Part shown: piece after piece, positions 44,595 to 55,178 of the stretch
Position numbering within the stretch: position 1 is the stretch's first letter
Layout: every line of letters begins with the position of its first letter
NCBI RefSeq assembly: GCF_042186555.1
Contig: NC_133332.1
Span: 211,019,102 to 211,083,101 of the forward strand
Source of the DNA: Aquarana catesbeiana
Lineage: Eukaryota > Chordata > Amphibia > Anura > Ranidae
Reading direction: 5' to 3'
Length of the DNA stretch: 64,000 bases
Program-made: the position numbers and the translations under genes
Notes under the pieces: generated by a model
Seen by the model: only the letters and a program-made list of their open reading frames with translations
The model's database searches: none
What the model was told of the DNA's origin: nothing

Positions 44595-45727
44595 AGCTTC
44601 AGCTGACGAGCCACCCTGACATTATCCTGTGGGATATTTTGGTAAACTTGGGAATTCCCATTTCCCTCCAGGATGGTACAGTGTGGAGAATAACAATTTG
44701 ATCCCCTGCAGATTTTGTAAGTTTTCCCACTTACAAAGAAATTAAGGGTCTATAATTTTTATCATAGGTGCATTTTAAATGATAGAGACAGAGGGGGTGA
44801 TTTACAAAAGCCGTGTGCCATCAGTAGAGGCGCACGGCGAGGCGCAACGCACATTTTCATATTTACCAAATGGTGCGCCGGTAACAGAGCTCAAATCCCC
44901 CATTTACTATAGCGATCTCGGCGCACGGGAGAATGCAATCTGTGCGCCCTATGTCTTCAAATCAATATTGACAGAAGATGGAGGTGCCAATATTATGGGG
45001 TGATGTGGGGAAGTTTAGTAACAACTGCCCAGGTAACAAATATGCCCAAAATAGAATGAGAAATTAACTTTTTCAGAGAAAGCCTGCTGTGCCCGCAAGT
45101 ACGTTTAGAACTGTGTGAGATCAATGTAAGCAGCTGTTGCGCTTGTTCACATGCGTTTGTTCACTGCGCGGCCAAAATCTTAGTAAATGTTAAGCAATGT
45201 ACATGCAGTTGCATGGGTTGAACGGGCGCACCTCTAAACTTGACACATTTTTTTTTTATGCTGGTTCACTTTTTTAAGGAGATTTGCACACAGGTCATGT
45301 TAGCATGTTACGTTGCCAACATGTGACATGCACCTTGTTAAAATTATGTAAAATGACTCTCGCTCCTCCAGCTCCTCCTAAAAGGGCATTTAACCTTCCC
45401 CCTCTAATGCATATGATTTCCTTGGGCTAGCTTTTGCTTTTAAAGGGGGACGCCACATTCCATTCTACAATTCTATTGTCTCCCCCTCTAACCCCTTGGA
45501 TTTCCATAAGCTAACTTTTGCTTTCAAAGGGGAACTCCACACTCCACTCTATTCTCAAAAGGCTGTGAGCTGCCTTCACCAATCCAAACCACATCCTTTT
45601 TCAGTGCATACAACAGGGCCAGCCCAAACCCTCCTGAACCATACAAGGCCACATGCACTCAACATAGCTGCCTGCCTTTGGGGCATGTTGGGCTCAGCCC
45701 AATACCAACCACAAAGCACCTTGTACC

Positions 45728-46125
45728 TGTCAGAAACCACGAATCAGACCGAGACAGAAGTACAGTTAATCACACTTGTTTAATAATAATAAAAAGGTAA
45801 ACAGAGGAAGCGTGGTCAATACATAGCCAGAGTTCAGTAAACAGATCGGGTAGTCAGCCAATGCCAATGTCAGAGAGCCAGAGATCAATGTAGTAGTACA
45901 GCAAGCAGGATCAGCCGAGCAAGTCTTCAACAGGAATGCAGGAGAAAGTCTCTGAGATTTGACCAAAGGCGAAGGCAGAGATGAAGTGAGCTGGACGGCT
46001 TTAAGTAGCCAGGACTGACAAGCAGATCATTAACAGCTGAGTCATTGTGGAGAGAAAGGAGCTGGCAATTAGCCGACAGCCGAGCGGCCAGCTCAGAGAA
46101 GGAAGGGCTGAGCCCAGCCCTGACA
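45728..46125 (-). repeat. Gypsy 3' LTR (398 bp)
   Basis: In element orientation this is the downstream LTR. The inner edge on the minus strand is a purine tract, GAGGAGGGGGTAC. It lacks 17 bp that the other LTR has after GATC. Confidence 0.85.
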
Positions 46126-48639
46126 GTACCCCCTCCTCAACAACCCCTCCCCCCTCGGAGGACCATCGGGCTTGAGGGGAAAACGTCTATGGAAATCATG
46201 GAGGAGGACAGGGGCATGTACGTCCGAGGATGACAGGAAGAGCGTTCCTCTGGACCGTACCCCTTCCAATGCACCAGGTACTGTATGCACCCACGGAACC
46301 TACGGGAGTAAACAATGGATTGTACTTCAAATCCCTCATGGTTCTCAACCTGTATAGGGTGAGGTTTTGGCACCGAGGTGGTAAAGCGGTTGCAGACCGA
46401 AGGTTTCAATAAGGAGACATGAAACACATTAGAGATACACATACTAGGAGGAAGGTCCAACGCGTAAGCCATTCGGTTAATCCTGCAAAGGATACGGAAA
46501 GGCCCAATAAATCGAGGTGCGAACTTCAAAGAAGGAACACAAAGTCGGAGGTTGCGAGACGACAGCCAGACTCTGTCCCCAACCTGGTAGGAAAGCGCAG
46601 GCAGGCGTCTGCGGTCAGCATGGAGTCTAGTGTGTACCCATCGTTAGCATGTCACAAAGCCTCCTGGACTTGTGCCCAAGTGGAACGAAGGCCACTGAGA
46701 TGCTCCTCTAACGCAGGAATACTCTGCAGAACAAACAAGGCAGGCAGCACGGAAGGTTGGAAACCATAGTTTGCCATAAACGGGAAGCTGAATTCAAGGC
46801 ACTATTGTGAGCAAACTCCGCCCACGGTAAGAGGTCTGACCAGTTGTTATGATGGTCAGAAATATAGCAACGTAGGAATTGCTCCAAGGTTTGGTTGGCT
46901 CGTTCTGCGGCCCCATTAGACTGTGGGTGATACGCAGAGGAGAAAGCAAGCTGAATACCCAACTGTGCACAAAAGGCTCACCAGAACTGGGACACAAACT
47001 AACTACCCCTGTCTGAGACAATCACCTTGGGTAGCCCATGTAAGCGGAAGATCTCCCAAGCAAAAATAGAAGCCAGTTCCTTAGAAGTAGGCAACTTCTT
47101 GAGTGGAATACAATGCAACATTTTCGAGAACCAATCAACCACCATAAGGATAACTGTGTTGCCCTGGGAGTTGGGCAACTCCACAATGAAATCCATAGAC
47201 AGGTGGGTCCAGGGCCTCTCTCTATTGGGTATGTTTTGTAGGAGGCCCACTGGAAGGTGTCGTGGAGTCTTACTCTGAGCACACACGGAACAGGCAGCTA
47301 CGAAGGCGGTTACATCAGCACGTAGACTAAGCCACCAGAATTGTTGGGAAATGGCCCAAAAGAGTTGATTCTTCCCAGGGTGGCCAGCAGCCTTGGGAGA
47401 ATGGTAAGTCTGGAGCACAGCAGTACAGTGACTCTCGGGAACAAAGCAGCGGCCACAAGGTTTCCCCGGAGTAGCATCTACCTGAGCAGCAAGAATTTTG
47501 TCACCCAAAGGAGAAGTAAGACTGGTGCGAACCGCAGCCAGAATATGATGAGGAGGAATCACAGGAACCGGAACCAACTCCATCTTGAAAGTGGAGGAAA
47601 ATTGTTGTGACAAGGCGTCAGGCCTTACAGTCGTAAGAATGAGACAATGTAATTAAAACTTGACGAGAAAAGAGCCCATCGCGCCCTCCTGGGAGAGAGG
47701 CGCTTAGCGTCAGACAAGAATGTGAGATTCTTATGGTCAGTAAGAATGAGAACCGGCACAGGGGCACCTTCAAGGAGATGTCTCCATTCTTTCAGGGCTA
47801 AAATGGTCGCCAACAGCTCTCTGTCACCAATCTTGTAATTGCACTCTGCCGGTGACAATTTCTTGGAAAAGTAGCCACATGGATGCATAGCGCACTCAGA
47901 GTTAGGATGTTGAGACAGAAGGGCACCAACTCCAGTCTCAGAAGCATCAACTTCTAGGATAAAAGGCAACGTAGGATCAGGGTGTGTGCCATCACAGGAG
48001 CAGAAACAAAGGCAGCCTTGAGACTCTCAAAGGCCTTAATGGACTCCGGAGACCAACTCTGTGGGTTGCCGTCTTTCCTGGTCATATCAGTCAGGGGCTT
48101 GACCAGAGACGAGAAGTTACGAATAAACTTCCGATATAGTTGGCAAAGCCAAGAAAACCCTGCAGAGGACGTAAACCCATGGGTCGAGGCCACTGTAGGA
48201 CCACTGAAAGTTTCACTGGGTCCATTAAAGAACCAGCAGTGGAAATGACATAGCCCAGGAATTTAACCTGTTCACAATGGAATTCGCACTTTTCCAAATT
48301 ACAATAGAGATTGTTCTCTCTTATGCCCCGTACACACGGTCGGATTTTCCGATGGACAATGTCCGATCGGAGCGTGTTGTCGGAAATTCCGACCATGTGT
48401 GGGCGCCATCGGACATTTTCCATCGGATTTTCCGACACACAAAGTTGGACAGCAGGAGATAAAATTTTCCGACAACAAAATCCGATCGCGTCAATTCCGA
48501 CCGTGTGTGGCCTGTTCCGACGCACAAAGTGCCACGCATGCTCAGAAGAAATTCCGACACGGGACAGCTCGTTCTGGTAAACTTAGCGTTCGCAATGGAT
48601 ACAGCACTTTCGTCATGCTGCAATGTTCAAAATGGTTTA

Positions 48640-49400
48640 ATACAGCGCACTCTCTTCTTCTTTATAATGTGACAAGAATTAAGTAGTTTTGATGCTCATA
48701 TTCACACACACTTCTCACAAACTTTTCTTTGTGTTTTTTTAGTGGGATTCCCTCAATATATTGTTATTAGTTGTCACATCTGACAGTTTTATATTTTTTA
48801 TGGTTTTTTTTTTTGGATTTTAAGCCTTTTTTTTTCTTTAATGTTTGGATTTTTTCCAAGGCTGATCTTTGCTCAATGTTATTTTTATTTTTACTCCAGA
48901 ATATTTTTGTGTGTGTTTTGTGTGTCAAGTTACCCCAACACCATTATTATCTTTTATTATTTAATCTCCAGGAGATTTTTTGTTGTTGGTGTCCCTTGTT
49001 CATTTCACATTGTATTTTTAAAATGTACCTGAATCCTCACAAACAAACTGTCATTTTTGAAGGAAAACACATAGGAGAGTATAATTCAAAACAAAAATCC
49101 TTTATTAAGGGATCAGAACCAAACAAAGAGGAAGGCAACACTGGATCAACAGCAGAAATTAGTGAAGCCTGGGACCCCCACGGCAGACATCAATTCTTCA
49201 ACATCAAAATTGGTGGCCTGAGGAGTCCATATCTAAGGGAGGGCAGTCTGGTCCGGGATTCACAGAGACTCGGATAGCAGCAGATGACATCTGTGTCCCC
49301 AGGCTGTGGTACCACAAGAGGCTGCATTTTTTGGCCGACCAGACTGGACCCAGGGCAATCACTGTCTGGTCTTCCTTCCACGCTTCCTTACGGGCTGTGG
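48640..49400. other. Harbinger-1 left non-coding part
   Basis: Between the left terminal region and the minisatellite, partly T-rich. It aligns by eye with 61600-62320 of the second element, including GGTGGCCTGAGGAGTCC, so it belongs to the transposon. No convincing gene. Confidence 0.5.
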
Positions 49401-49411
49401 CTGTGCAGTTG

Positions 49412-49695
49412 GAGATGTGGCAGGAGGAGGAGCAGGACCTGGAGGAGGAGGAGGACTGGGGGGACCTGGAGGAGGACTGGGAGGACCTGGAGGAGGACTG
49501 GGAGGACCTGGAGGAGAGGGAGGAGGAGGAGGAGGACTGGGGGGACCTGGAGGAGGACTGGGAGGACCTGGAGGAGGACTGGGAGGACCTGGAGGAGAGG
49601 GAGGAGGAGGAGGAGGACTGGGGGGACCTGGAGGAGGACTGGGAGGACCTGGAGGAGGACTGGGAGGACCTGGAGGAGAGGGAGGAGGAGGACCA
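49412..49695. repeat. 81-bp higher-order minisatellite built of 21-bp units
   Basis: GGACTGGGGGGACCTGGAGG starts at 49453, 49534 and 49615, so three copies of an 81-bp block, each of GGACCTGGAGGAGGACTGGGA units plus a GAGAGGGAGGAGG spacer. The period keeps frames open on both strands. It lies 3' of the MADF stop codon. Confidence 0.9.
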
Positions 49696-49729
49696 TCCCA
49701 AAGCTGTGTGTGAGGTGTAATTTGGCCCC

Positions 49730-50528
49730 TCATACCTTTCTCCAGAGCCTCTGATATGAGGGCCTGACACATGGCTTTTTGGCCTCCTGCATGGTGTGTG
49801 GTGCTCCCAGGACCTCTGTAGCCCTCCAAAAGAATCTGATAGCCGCCTCCTCTAGGGCACTCGTCCTACTGCCACTTTCTCTTTTCAGGGGGGGTGGAGG
49901 GACCTGCAGATCAGCTAGCCGGCTCGGCCCAGCCACCTCCTGGCTGAGACTTCCCTGTGTATGAAAAAGGGACATAGTTGTAATGTTTTGCATCATCAAT
50001 CACAATCCTAAATTAGTGCTCCCAACTAACATCTAGTTAACATCATTGATTGGACAAGCAGAAATATTTAGAGGAATGCTATACCTGGCTCAATCTGGGC
50101 TCCTCCACATGTGGCCTGGAAGGCCCAGGTTGGGCGTCAGAAGCCTCAGCCGGGGGGGAAGGAAGCGTGGAAGGAAGACTGGAGAGGGATGACCTGGGTT
50201 CAGTCTGGCCTGCCAGAAAGTGCAGCCTGTCGTAGTACAACATCCTGGGGACATAGATGTCATCTGCTGCTCCGGATCTCTGTGAATCCAGGACTTTCTT
50301 GCGCTCCCTCAGATATGTACTCCTCAGGCAACCAATTAATATCTTTAAATAAGTGATGTCTGCCGTGGGGATCACCTGCTTCACAATTTCACACAATTGC
50401 TCCAGTGCTGCCTTCCTCTTTGCTTGGTTCTTGAAATGGGGGTGGGTAATCTCCCACAGACAGGGCAGCTCCCTTAGCATATCAATGAATAGTGACATGA
50501 AGTCAGTATCTCTCATTAAGATATCCAT
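49730..50528 (-). CDS. Harbinger-1 MADF-domain DNA-binding protein, two coding exons
   Basis: Exon 1 coding 50085-50528 (148 codons) has a MADF domain: FIDMLRELPCLWEITHPHFK, YLKILIGCLRSTYLRERKK and MLYYDRLHFL. It ends EEPRLSQ before GTATAG. Exon 2 (49730-49954, after ATACACAG) continues in frame with GSLSQEVAGPSRLAD and an alanine/arginine-rich helix, ending RLWRKV, about 222 aa in all. A 5' UTR intron (50534-50642; donor GTAAGA) precedes the ATG. MADF domains bind DNA in Adf-1-type proteins and occur in genes derived from PIF elements. The same gene layout in the second element supports a real gene. Role here, probably end recognition or nuclear import of transposase, is inferred. Confidence 0.75.
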
Positions 50529-50573
50529 GTTCACTGCAAGACACAACACAAGACAAAGCCTAATGTCAGACAA

Positions 50574-50816
50574 AACTCTCCTAATCTTGTTACAATATAG
50601 GCCTCAATCTAGAAGCAGTATAGGCACAAGTTTGTCTCTTACCTTCCTTCTTACGATCGGCGCGTCCAATGCTCCTTCCTCCGCTCACAGATCGTACGTA
50701 ATACGCACGCGTGTTACGCTTTATACACACTGCCCATGCATGTAACTCCGCCCGCCCCTGACGTTCTTTCTAGTGTATTCCCCGCCCCTTTTCGTTCGGC
50801 GCAGTGGGTGAAGAGC
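50574..50816. promoter_or_regulatory. Bidirectional promoter between MADF and Myb genes
   Basis: The two genes diverge from here. The segment 50680-50800 (CAGATCGTACGTAATACGCAC, TTTATACACAC, CCGCCCGCCCC) is almost the same at 63580-63700 in the second element, while nearby sequence differs more. No experimental start is known. Confidence 0.45.
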
Positions 50817-52133
50817 ATGATGGCAGAGTTACAGCAGGTGCATGCTAATTCTAGCAACGAGGAGGAGGAGGAGGAAAGGCCGGATCCAGGCACGTCCCGA
50901 TCCAGAGACGTTTTAAGGCCACAAATATGTCATTTGGGGAGATGTTGGAGATGGTAGACATCATGAGGAAGTCCGACTATGACGGAAAATATGGGCCTTA
51001 CCCCCACCCCAACATCCGAAAGGCCAAAATCATTGGTAAAGTGGTCCGGAGTCTGGAGAGGAATTTCGGGGTATGAAGTTCTAAAGATCAGCTCAGGAAG
51101 CGGTGGTCGGACCTGAAGTTGAGAGAGCCAGAGCAGTACCGAAAGATCCGGAGAGTGCTGCAAAAAAATAAGTAGTTGTGCTGTGTTCCTATTCTTTCTG
51201 TCTTTATTACGTTCGTTCTGCTCCATATGCTTTTATTAATTGTAACGTTTAAAAGGGCAACTTTAATGTTCATGGGCCCATTATTCGTTCGTATCAAACA
51301 TTTTTATTTCGGCCTCTAGAACACCATTGTTTAGGCCATATGCATTTTCACACATTTTTTGGGGCCTACTTGGATGCCAAATATTTGTTTGTGTAGATGG
51401 GTTTGTTACTAGAATGAAATGACAACTAGATTCTGTGTAAGGAGAGGACACAGAGCAGCTGTTTTCACATTTGGACACTGGAGCACTAGTGTGGGACCCC
51501 AGAACACCATTTTTATTAGGGGGGGGGCACACAGGTGCTCCAGTGTATACTATAGGGGGGTCTCCATCTGTGAAGCTTGTACCAAACAGGTAAAGTATTG
51601 CAGCTTGACAAAGGGCAATAAAAAAAATATACATCTTGGAACTCGGCTAAAATAGACAATTGTACCCCACTTCCAAGCAATGTTTCCTATTTCTAGTTCT
51701 GCCATCAAATATCTGTGTGCTAATTATACCATTTTTGTTTTACATAGGGGAGAAAAGACTCGGAGGACACCCCTCATCCGAGGAGACCAGAGACCCCCCC
51801 CTCTGGAAGAAGGGGAAATACCAACCCAAGAAGCTGAGCAGGAGGAAGAAGAAGACGTGGTGGAGATTGGCACCACAACAGGTGAGTGTCTGCGACCACA
51901 GACTCAGGTAAACGAGATGGATGGTGGCAGATTTTTGAGACCTTTTTTTTGTTCTTTATCTCTTTTTAGGTGATCGTGATGTGAGGGATCCTGAACGCTT
52001 TACTTCAGAAAGTGCCCAGATCCTGATCGGGGAGATCATGGGGTGTAATCTCCAATTGCAAAACATCCAGAAACAAATCAGTGATGTTATTAAAAAAAAT
52101 AATAACATCATTGATGTTTTGGGGCAAATTTAA
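50817..52133 (+). pseudogene. Harbinger-1 Myb/SANT-like protein, three exons, damaged
   Basis: Exon 1 starts MMAELQQVHANSSNEEEEEE, loses frame near 50910, and continues in another frame with MSFGEMLEMVDIMRKSDYDG, then KIIGKVVRSLERNFGV, a stop (TGA near 51074), and KDQLRKRWSDLKLREPEQYR, which together form a Myb/SANT-like trihelix. The expected donor after RRVLQK reads ATAAGT where GTAAGT is expected. Exon 2 (51748-51881) is acidic (EAEQEEEEDVVEIGTTT), and exon 3 (51970-52133) ends in a helix (QLQNIQKQISDVIKK) then a stop. In related elements this protein partners the transposase. At least three lesions are present. Confidence 0.8.
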
Positions 52134-52199
52134 ACCCCACAAAATCACCTGTTTTATTGTGGTCCAATCTTCCAAAAATTTTTTAAATGTTTAGAAAAG

Positions 52200-52410
52200 C
52201 CAAATTTGGAGGATGCACACAGTGTGCCAACATGTGCTATCTGCCATCACGGGAGATCAATGGACGCGTTTTGGGGGTGCAACACCTTCCTCAATTATAA
52301 AGTAGCGGTGAGGAAGGGCTTTCTCCCCCAAAACACGTCCCTTGATCCCCCGTGATGGCAGATAGCACATGTTGACATTCGTAAATTGGTGTGCATCTTC
52401 CAAATTTGGT
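52200..52410. repeat. Long inverted repeat between convergent Harbinger genes
   Basis: Arms of about 90-100 bp. The core CAACATGTGCTATCTGCCAT plus CACGGG is perfect over 26 bp, and both outer edges read CCAAATTTGG. It sits between the end of the Myb gene and the end of the transposase gene, and could be a separate MITE. Confidence 0.85.
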
Positions 52411-52999
52411 GATTTCCCCCCATCTGAACGCTATATCAAACACAGTTCCTAAATACTGATGTCTGATATAGCCTTCAGGTTTTACCTAATGTGAACTTTG
52501 TAAGTTCAAGTTTTTTGGCTTTCTTGTTGGTTTTACACAGGCCTGTTTTATCTGAAATGGTTATTTCGAGTTTTGATAATGCTACTGCAAAAATTGTTAT
52601 ACAACAAACATGTTGGTTTGTTTTAAAAACCTTTCGTAAATGCACATGTGATTGTGCAGGTATAAAAAAGTGCCTTACTCAAGAATGTGTGGATTATTGT
52701 CTCAACACTACAACACTTTTGGGGTGATGTAATTGCTGTTTTATGCAAAAATGGGGATTATTTCCTAAGGGAAAATACACTTTGCACTACAAGTGCAGGT
52801 TCAGTGCAGTTGCAAGTGCACTTGTAGTGAAATGTGTTTTTGCATTTAGGAAGTACCAGCCAACAGTGTTTTTTATAAGGTTACCCAATCACGCCATTTT
52901 CTGCACTCCACACATTTCTGTCAGGGTCAGCTAAAACAAACACAAGCAGTAAATGGCCACAAAGAATTTCTTTTGGTTGTTTTTTATTTGAAAAAGGTG

Positions 53000-55178
53000 T
53001 CACAGATTGTCTGGCATATTGATAGCCCCCCTACCCGCAAAGAACTCCAGGTATCGTAACCGGACATCACGGGCATTCAGGGAGGGCAAGCCAGGACGGC
53101 CGCTTTCAAGCGCCGTCAGTGTTGATGGATTTGGGATTCCGGCCTCAGGCCCAACTGAGCCAGCATAGTTGGCTGAATGTTTTCGTAGAAAATTATGGAG
53201 AACACAGCAGGCAAGTATTATATGGTTCAGTTTATACTCCACCATATGGATGGGTGTCAGAAATAATCGGAACCGGCTGGCCATGATTCCAAATGTGTTC
53301 TCCACCACTCTTCGGGCTCTGGCCAGCCGGTAATTAAAAATCCTCTGTTCCGGGGTGAGGGTCCTCATCGGGAATGGCCGCATCAGGTGGTCCCCCAGCA
53401 CAAACGCTTCATCAGCAACGAACACAAATGGGAGACCTTCAACATTGTCCTCTGGAGGTGGCAAGTCCAAGCTGCCATTCTGGAGACACCTGTAGAACTC
53501 CGTCTGGGCGATCACTCCACCATCGGACATCCGGCCATTCTTCCCCACGTCCACATACAAGAACTCGTAATTAGCCGACACCACCGCCAACATCACTATA
53601 CTATTAAACCCCTTGTAATTATAATAGTACGACCCCGAGTTGGGTGGTGGGACGATGTGGACGTGTTTCCCATCAATTGCCCCAGTTAGGAAAGTCCCAC
53701 CACTGGGCAAAGTGGGAGGCCACAGTCTGCCATTCCTGTGGCGTGGAAGGAAACTGTTGAGGAAAAAACAATAAACATTACTATTTTTTCACAGAAACAT
53801 GGCAAGCAGATTAGACACAAACATTATGGGGCAACCTCCAGATAGCATTTATTAATGGGAATTTAACAACAACAAAGTTTAAGGTACACCTATCATATTC
53901 CCCCTCCCCCCCCCCTCTCATGGGCCATTTCTAACATTATAGGGGGGAACTCTTGGACAGGTAACCCTCTTCACTTCATTTAGAGATGAATGCCTAAATA
54001 ATGGGTATTACTTGGAACAGCCCCTCCTTAGTTACACTATTGGCAGCCCACTGGACAGGTAAGAAGTGTCATAATACAAAGATATAAATACACACTGTAC
54101 ACATTTGAGCACATTTGGACATTCTGCTATTACCTATCAAGATCATAATAGGATACAAGAACTTTAAACAGTACCATTGGAAAGTATACAGGCAGGCCCT
54201 TGCACTACATGCTTTGGGCAATTCATCCATAAATCTGAGCACTAAAGAGATGGGTATAGTGTGTATGGGTTTGGCAAAGTCAGCAGATAGATGATGGAGG
54301 ATAGATAGAGAATTGGGATCAGCTGACTTAGCAGTTGGGGGAGGGAGGGTTACAAAAAATTTGGGGACACCACAAAAAAAAGCCTCTGGCACTCTGCCTG
54401 AATTTAAATCAAAAATAACATTTCCAAACATTTTAGGGGGTGTTTGGGGTAAAGCACTACTATGGAGCTGAAAAAATACATTGTTAAGTGACTACATGAG
54501 GTGAATATAGGCCAGGAGACACCATGCTGGGGAGGTTATTGAAGGGCAAATATGTATGAAGGACCTAAAATAATAATTATATAAAAATCCAGCATGCATG
54601 AGAACAAAGGGGACATTCACAGCATATTACAATCATGGTAATTAGGGAATGAGGAAAGAAATACAATATATTAGCAAACATTCAATACCATAAAATGTGA
54701 TATAAAAGGATAAAAATCTTACCTTCATATACTCCTTCTGCAGGACCTGGATGATGGCAGAACAGGTCTCTGGGATAATGATCCCCAGAGCCTGGGGGGA
54801 GATGACTGTCGAGAACTTGAGGTCCTGCAGGCTTCTCCCTGTGGCCAAATACCGCAAGGTAGCGACCAACCTCTGCTCCGGAGTGATGGCTTGCCTCATG
54901 CAGGTATCCTGCCTGCTGATATAGGGGGTCAGCGAAGCCAACAGACGGTGAAACACGGGGTCCGTCATCCGGAGAAAGTTCCTGAAATCATCAGGATTAT
55001 TCTCACGGATCTCACGGAGCAAAGGCATATGACAGAACTGGTCACGCTGAAGCAACCAATTCTTGGTCCATGAACTCCTCCCCACCCTGTTCATGGACTG
55101 GACTTGTGTCAAGGTCAGGACCCCAACACCAAGCCCCCACACAGCACGAACTCTACGAGGAGTATGCATACGAAACAT
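53000..55178 (-). pseudogene. HARBI1-type DDE transposase, two exons, one frameshift
   Basis: Exon 1 (54723-55178) starts MFRMHTPRRVRAVWG and contains FRNFLRMTDPVFHRLLASL and AITPEQRLVATLRYLATG, the N-terminal helical domain. It ends ATGAAG before GTAAGA. Exon 2 (53000-53753), after CCTCAACAG, begins FPSTPQEWQTVASHF. A small deletion near 53690 shifts the frame just before GAIDGKHVHIVPPP (first catalytic Asp). The new frame then stays open through GRMSDGGV (second Asp), RRVVENTFGIM (Glu) and the end. All three acidic residues are present, but the shift should stop translation before them. Length and exon layout fit vertebrate Harbinger transposases. Confidence 0.88.
53760..54641. other. Transposase intron region
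   Basis: Intron between the two transposase exons (about 53754-54722). AT-rich, with open frames that match nothing. Confidence 0.6.

Larger units (their letters stand above)
41872..44676. mobile_element. DNA transposon remnant X, broken by four insertions
   Basis: Begins near CACAGTGACAAAAAGAAGTATGTGATCCCC-type end sequence (41872). Pieces continue at 43705-43787 (CTGGGCCACTCCAGAATG), 44213-44247 (GTCATTCTCCTGCTGCATCA) and 44595-44676 (TTGGTAAACTTGGGAATTCC). The pieces look Tc1-like in style, but the superfamily is not proven. The Tc1-like element starting at 44679 begins at a TA inside it. Confidence 0.4.

Noticed and set aside
49284..49829. Gly-, Glu- or Pro-rich proteins of 100-156 aa
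   Set aside because: They come from the 81-bp minisatellite read in several frames. The MADF reading frame stops before it.
53000..55178. Domesticated HARBI1 host gene
   Set aside because: It lies within a transposon with matching ends and a target duplication, and has a frameshift before the catalytic core.
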